NCBI GenBank assembly: GCA_963556255.1
Contig: OY744613.1
Location: forward strand, 45,688,291-45,752,290
Origin: Allolobophora icterica
Taxonomy: Eukaryota; Annelida; Clitellata; Crassiclitellata; Lumbricidae
Direction of reading: 5' to 3'
Length of the DNA: 64,000 nucleotides
Both the position numbers and the translations under genes were made by a program. Position 1 is the first letter of the stretch; each line of letters opens with the position of its first letter. Under the pieces are notes generated by a model that was not told where the DNA came from, did not search any database, and saw only the letters and a program-made list of their open reading frames with translations. Positions 58,681 through 64,000 of the stretch are shown here, one piece after another.

Positions 58681-58983
58681 ACCGGTTCTAGGACTTTTCG
58701 CCCCCGGAAGATTCGCCACCGGAAGATTCGCCCCCGACATTTCGCCCCCGGAAGTTTCGCCACCGTCCATCCAGCTTCTAATCTTAGTTAAAATTTCATC
58801 ATAGATCCCGCTTCTAGTCTTCTAGTTACATTTTCATCGCTAATCCAGCTTGTTGTCTTAGTTACATTTTCATCATAGATCCCGGAGGAGAAACTTCAGG
58901 GGGCGAATCTTCCCGGGGGCGAAATGTCGGGGGCGAATCTTCCGGGGGCGAATCTTCCGGGGGGCGAAATTTCCGTATCCCGT
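58681..58983. repeat. Foldback repeat built of CGCCCCCGGAAG units
   Basis: The left arm (58698-58768) holds four units such as TTCGCCCCCGGAAG. The right arm (58885-58973) holds their reverse complements (CTTCCGGGGGCGAA). The centre contains a second, internal duplication (TAGTTACATTTTCATC twice). It resembles a non-autonomous foldback element. Confidence 0.75.
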
Positions 58984-59894
58984 GAGCACCTATGTCTCGC
59001 ATCCATACATCATGCCACTGAACACACATGTCTTTAGTACACTCAGTTTAGTCCTCATACTAATTGCCTTGCCTTTCCAGATTTTGTCCATAGCTTTCAG
59101 CACTGCCGTTGCTTTGGCTATTCGTATCTTTATTTCATTTTTGCAGTCCAAATCGTAGGTTATGTTGCTTCGAAGATATGTAAACTTCTTCACATTCTTC
59201 AACCCTATGCCATCTACCACAATTTGATGATTTATCTCCTTGTCATCAGATATCATAGTTTTTGTTTTATCGAAGTTCATAATCAAACCATATTTCTTGG
59301 CTTCAGTATTCAGCATCTGTACTGTTCGTTCTAATCCCATGTCAGTTTCTTCCAAGATATCAACATCATCTGCAAAGCGAAGGTTGTTTATTCACATTCC
59401 ATGAACTGAAATTCCTTTTTCTTCATCTTTGATTTTGTCCACTGCTCTTTCCAGATCGGTGATGAACACTGTAGGTGACACTGGATCACCATGTCTCATA
59501 CCTCTGTTCGTTCTAAACCACGGTCCCATGGCACCGCTGTTTGCGAGGTGCTGTTGATATCTCTGAGCAATTGAATCAGTTTATTGTCAACTCCATAAGA
59601 CTGCAAAACCGCCCATGCAACATTTGGTCAACACTGTCAAATGCTTCCTTAAAGTCTATGAAACAATTGTATATTTTCTTGTTCTTCCGTCTCGCTTTTT
59701 CTGCTGTAAGTCTCAGTGCCAGAATTTGTTGTATGGTACTTCTATCCCTCAGAAATCCCGCCTGCTCATCTGCTAGATGTTCTTAAACTTGACTTCTCAA
59801 TCTTCCTGCCAGCACCATCATCAACACGTTGCCCAGGTGGCTTATCAATGCAATAGTTCTATAGTTGTTGCATTGAAACGCACTTCCTTTTTTA
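58984..59894 (-). pseudogene. RTE-like reverse transcriptase fragment
   Basis: A decayed non-LTR reverse transcriptase. From right to left: NYRTIALISH near 59860, then a broken region, then FDKTKTMIS, VKKFTYLRS and MMYGCET in the 58990-59355 frame. The reading frame continues beyond the piggyBac-like insert at 59895-62989, with FILIPLNKKG spanning the TTAA site, so the two pieces were one gene. Confidence 0.75.
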
Positions 59895-60145
59895 TTAACC
59901 CATTTACCGCCGCTATTGGAAATGGCCACCGGATTAAGCTGTAACTGATAGTAGGTCATAAATATTATGCCAATAAACTTCTGACAGTGCATTTTTATGG
60001 GAACTATATGTAGTGTCCTAGTTATAGGACGTTGCGTTTTCGCAACTTCGGCGGGAAAGATGCATTTGTTTATTATAATAATGTTCTATTAGTTATCGAT
60101 TGTGTTCGCGGTCATTTCAATAAAAATGTTTGTGCTTGTTGTAAA

Positions 60146-61146
60146 CTAAATCAAGTTCAATGTCACTTGTTTCCATGGTATTTCAGCAAGGCACTTGTCT
60201 TGCATGAGATACACTTGTAGTACGCGGTGCTGTGGCACAACCGACAACGCAGTCGCCGACCTTCTTTGTTCTTGGCTATGATGTGCAATGCTGTGCCACA
60301 TAGGCGTAGACTCTTGGGGCAGCCGGGGCACGTGCCCCCCCAATCATTGGGATGGACTGTACATTCAATGCAACAAGTGTACAATGAATAACCAAATACC
60401 CACCCACCCCAATATTTTGGACAAGTGTACGCCAGTGCTGTGCATACAGTGTACTCTGTGTTGTTGTCAGGCTAAGCACCTCGTCATCCCAAAATTCTTC
60501 AGAGAGCTGGACTTCGCTCTTGCTTATCACCTCGGCATCGCCTCCCCGGACTCTGACCTGGCACCGGAACGGACAAGGCGGACATGGCTATTGCGGACTT
60601 GATTTGATATAGCGCCGGTGAATAAGCTGGTCTCCTTGACGTGGCTTTTGTGTGGCGCTGAGAAATTTCGGGGATTTACATTTACCTGTGTGGCCAACTT
60701 CCACATCTTTAACTTCTCCTTGTTGACAGGGCACAATGTAAATTTTGGTTCCTGGCATTGCTAATCATTTTTCGTTGGCATAGAAGACTTAGGCGGCTTT
60801 GCAGGTAGTCGTAGCTTCTTGGTCGGCCTGGGCGTTGAATCCACTGACTCTTCCATGGGCGTATGAGTATCGGACACGAGATCAGCCTGCCGCCTGGGAG
60901 ACTTTGAAGATATTTTGGAGCTGTATCCTTCGAATAAGCATGCTGCAGTGGTTCGTCTGACATTTCCGCATGCTGCTGCCTGGAAGACTTGTACCTTGCA
61001 AACACCCGTGGCTTTTTTCTTGACTTCGATTGAGTTTCACGCATGGTATGCCTAGCGGGCGGTGACCGTTGGTTTAACATTGATGCATCAGTGTAATGGA
61101 CTTCCACCTGCCCAGCAACGTCTTCTGGCATCACATCGGTAGTCAT
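60146..61146 (-). pseudogene. Possible piggyBac-type transposase remnants
   Basis: On the minus strand, CRLCHSTAYYKCISCK followed by YHGN (near 60160-60270) resembles the Cys-rich C-terminal zinc region of piggyBac transposases. Upstream, basic and Ser-rich frames (60709-61146) could be the N-terminal part. The catalytic core is not recognisable. The link rests mostly on the TTAA-flanked context. Confidence 0.4.
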
Positions 61147-61421
61147 GAGCTCATTTTCGTCAAAATGTTCGTTATCGCTTTGCTAATCAACTTAGGATGG
61201 GGGTAAAACTAAAAGGTCGATATCGGTTATATCATCTTCTTCAAATATCACTGGGACGGCCTCCCTCAAGCAATAAAACTTCTTCCTCGGCATCCTCCGA
61301 AAAATTCAATGTGCATCTTTCAAATGTTTGCCCAATGAAGAGTGGCAGCACTGAGCACGCCATCATTTATGAATCACTAGACTGAAATTGTTGTAGGCCC
61401 TAAGCAGTGTTATTTCTATTA

Positions 61422-61560
61422 ACTGAAACTGTAACTGAAATAGCAAAATAACTGAAAAATGTTGGGCAGTTAACTCTAACTGTAACTGAAACTGAAAAAT
61501 GCTGAATAACTGAAACTGTAATAGAAACTGAAAAACAAAAACTGTAAAACTGAAAAATCA
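61422..61560. repeat. TAACTGAAACTG minisatellite, first block
   Basis: Degenerate 6-12 base units of AACTGAAACTGT. A second block in the same orientation lies at 62356-62525, so one array has probably been split by later insertion of the DNA between. Confidence 0.8.
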
Positions 61561-61613
61561 CACAAAGTTAACTTTAAAATGAAAAATAGTGTTTTTTTCC
61601 TTACTTACTTTCT

Positions 61614-62100
61614 AAATGGGAAGTAAGTAAGTAAGTATATCCTTTATTAAAAACCAACTGCTAACCGCACTTTGGTGTACATAGTTCATCAAATTGATTT
61701 AAGCATAACATCCAGATTACAAAGGTTTTACAGGCCAAGGAGTCGACATTAGGCCTAGGTATAATTCTGGGGCACAGTGAGTATACGACTGTTTTTCTGG
61801 AGGTAACAGCTGAATCAGAACATGTGTTGGGTTGATTAGCTAGAATATTGAAGCCATGTAAGGAGCAGACAGGTGCAATGCAAACAGACACTCCTGCACC
61901 CTCCAACATTAGTCCCTGCCTTCTACAGCTCTCCTTGAACCTCCAAGATCCAACGGTCTGTAATACACTTGCTGTTCCTCTACTTTGAGTCTTCATCTTC
62001 GCTTCGCTGTCTTCTTAGATTTTTCTGCTGTCTCTTTTGACCAACTTCCATCTGCTGCCTGACTACTGGATCCGACTGTGTCATCAACAATGGACCGAGA
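61614..62100 (-). mobile_element. Retroelement 3' end related to the element at 12.07 kb
   Basis: GTAAGTAAGTAAGTATAT(C)CTTTATTA at 61620 matches the 3' tail block of the minus-strand element at 12067-12100. No reverse transcriptase is present, so this is a short 3' fragment or a related SINE. Confidence 0.55.
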
Positions 62101-62355
62101 TGACATAGTACTACTGAAAGGATGCTTATCCAACTCAGGCACTTATAGCGGAAGACCTCGTATTCGTGCCAGCTTCACAAGCATATACTGAGCATGTATT
62201 CTCAGTGTGTTTTATGCGGACGAAAGCAGAACAGGGCAAGTGTTAATCTGGAACGTCATGTTTTCCTTAAAGTAAACGGATTGATTTACTGCATAAATAT
62301 TTGTTGAAACTGTTCAGAATACTAATTGTGGTCAGTGTGTCGTTAGTCGTGACAT

Positions 62356-62525
62356 CTGAAAATAATAACTGAAACAATAACTGAAACTGTAACTGAAAAA
62401 TAAAAAACTGTAACTGAAACTGAAAAATCAGATTGCAGTTAACTGTAACTGTAACTGTAACTGAAAAATCAAAACTTAGGTAACTGTAACTGAAATTGTA
62501 ACTGAAAAACCATAACTGAAATAAC
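62356..62525. repeat. TAACTGAAACTG minisatellite, second block
   Basis: Same unit and orientation as the first block at 61422-61560. Confidence 0.8.
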
Positions 62526-62989
62526 ACTGGCCCTAAGTAATCGTAAACTGACATAAGTTTATCTGATTTACTAGGTGTCACACCGTGCATGGCGTTTTCC
62601 GCCGAAGTTGCGACAAAGCAACATTAAAATTTCGCACATTGGGGTATCGGCATATAATGAGACATACTACTAATAAACAAATAATATTAAATACTCACAT
62701 AAGTACTCCAAAAGAGACAGGATCGCTTCTCGGAAATAAAGCGTTTTATGCCAGAAGAAAATTCTTGAACAAAACCACTAGCTAGACGTAAAATTACGAA
62801 TTTTGCGCAACTCAAAAAAAATTGCTGACAACAGCAAAGAATATAGGCCTATCTTTGATACCAGCAGACGTAGTGAACACCCGGGAATTAAGACAAAATG
62901 AATTTGCTTGAATTTTTCGTGTCTTGAATTTTTTTCCAATTTCCAAACAGTGCGTTGCGTTTTCGCAACGTTGGCGTCAAACGGGTTAA

Positions 62990-64000
62990 GTGGGATTAAG
63001 ATAAATTTCTTCTATACTTCAGTCGCCTGTCCCTGTTTCCAAGTCATATTACACAATACACATCCTGTGGATTTCACCTATCATGACATCTACTCTGTGT
63101 TTAATCATTTCGTCATATATGATATATCAGACATATAGGGCCTACCAAAATAAAATATTTTTCTATGCGTCAAAATAATTGTAAGTTGTGGTTGTGCATA
63201 CATGGCTTTTCAGTTTCTACTTAACTTATTAGCCATAGTCAGATTAAGCAGCCAAGTCACCGGTGTATTCTGAGCGGAGTTTCACTTTGAGAGATTCTAC
63301 AAAGGAGCTATAAAACCTCAGATAGTAAAACCGCAGATAATATAATTAAGATATAGAACCTGCTTTAAATAATTAAGTTAGAAGAATCAGTTAAGCTTTG
63401 TTCATGAATCCCCCTGCATGTCATTAAACATTTGATGAAACATTGGCATCATGTTGGTCTAATATGGACATGTTGGCAAGTTAACAGGTCACTAACAAAA
63501 CGAAGGAGAAGTTCATTAGTAGCATGCAAAGGCACGTCAAAGCCAATGTTGATTTGCTGAATCATTAGCTATAGCCCTGACGCTGCAACTTTCTTTTGCA
63601 AAATTAACTATTCCTTGAAACAACTCTATTCTTTCCTTTGGTTTTCACGTGTTAACGAGAACCCCAAGTATAAGCTTACACAACAAAATATTTCCAGCAA
63701 TTGTTTCATAGTGTATATCAAATCACATCATCAGGCTCTCATATAGCAATGCATGCGTTGTGTATTTGACGACGATAGAAAGTTAAAACTACACCAAAGC
63801 AGTTTTCAGAGCGCATATTATGTTACACCTGTACCTGCAATTAAGTTGTCTGGACAACCTCTGATGCAAGGCAGCGCTCATGAATTGGCTGGCGCCCTGC
63901 ACTTGGATGGTGTTATGCAAGAGTGGGCCAACCAAAAATTCATTATTGTCCAGAAAACAATTTTTTTAAATTTCTCTTTCAATTATGATGGAAATATTTA
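62990..64000. other. Retrotransposon remainder and unannotated host DNA
   Basis: The first tens of bases continue the reverse transcriptase of 58984-59894 on the minus strand. Beyond about 63100 I see no genes or clear repeats. Confidence 0.5.

Larger units (their letters stand above)
59895..62989. mobile_element. piggyBac-like element with TTAA target duplication
   Basis: TTAA at 59895-59898 and 62986-62989 bounds a 3.1-kb insert in the reverse transcriptase gene. The ends read CCCATTTACCGCC on the left and, reverse-complemented, CCCGTTTGACGCC on the right. Precise removal restores the retrotransposon frame. Inside are transposase-like remnants, a minisatellite and a retroelement 3' end. 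Confidence 0.75.

Overview
The window looks like a scaffold from an animal genome, most likely a marine or other aquatic invertebrate. It carries long microsatellites, several non-LTR retrotransposons, a Penelope-like element, piggyBac-type elements and a 200-base assembly gap, and I see no prokaryotic operon signals. I cannot name the host. Its main content is three endogenous copies of midsize double-stranded DNA viruses of the adintovirus / Maverick-Polinton type. Shared genes are protein-primed DNA polymerase B, retroviral-type integrase, adenain-like protease, FtsK/A32-type packaging ATPase, major capsid protein, penton-like minor capsid protein, adenovirus pX-like core protein, a pVI-like protein, a zinc-ribbon plus phospholipase A2 protein, and fibre-like spikes. 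Layout: Copy A (1-11.1 kb) is the best preserved. Polymerase (cut by the window edge), protease and fibre run on +; ten genes from a small hypothetical to the ATPase run on -; the phospholipase gene restarts on + behind a 26-bp divergent promoter. An integrase remnant (11.1-11.34 kb) is joined directly to the protease of copy B, so A and B lie head to tail with no terminal repeat between them. Copy B (11.35-24.46 kb, resuming at 49.12-49.56 kb) has the same gene order but is decayed by stops, frameshifts, two non-LTR retrotransposons, a TTAA-flanked MITE and the gap. Copy C (24,462-49,118) is a complete Polinton-like element with identical 178-bp terminal inverted repeats starting AG and a 5-bp target duplication; it is inserted inside the packaging-ATPase gene of copy B. 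Its viral genes occupy 32.06-48.85 kb in a different arrangement, with the polymerase reversed and a zinc-ribbon gene at the right end. Between its left repeat and its first gene lie about 7.4 kb of non-viral DNA, including a Penelope-like element. Its capsid gene is split by a DNA transposon. From 49.56 to 64 kb the window is host repeat DNA: two nested non-LTR elements, simple repeats, a foldback repeat, and a piggyBac-like element inside another retrotransposon. How the genes work together (family knowledge plus inference): integrase inserts the genome, polymerase B copies it from a protein primer, the ATPase packages it into a capsid of major capsid and penton-like proteins, the protease matures core and pVI-like precursors, the phospholipase and amphipathic pVI-like protein probably help cross membranes, and the fibres bind the host. 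Nearly every copy A start codon is preceded within a few bases by a TATAAA or TTTAAA motif, suggesting an unusual start-proximal promoter.
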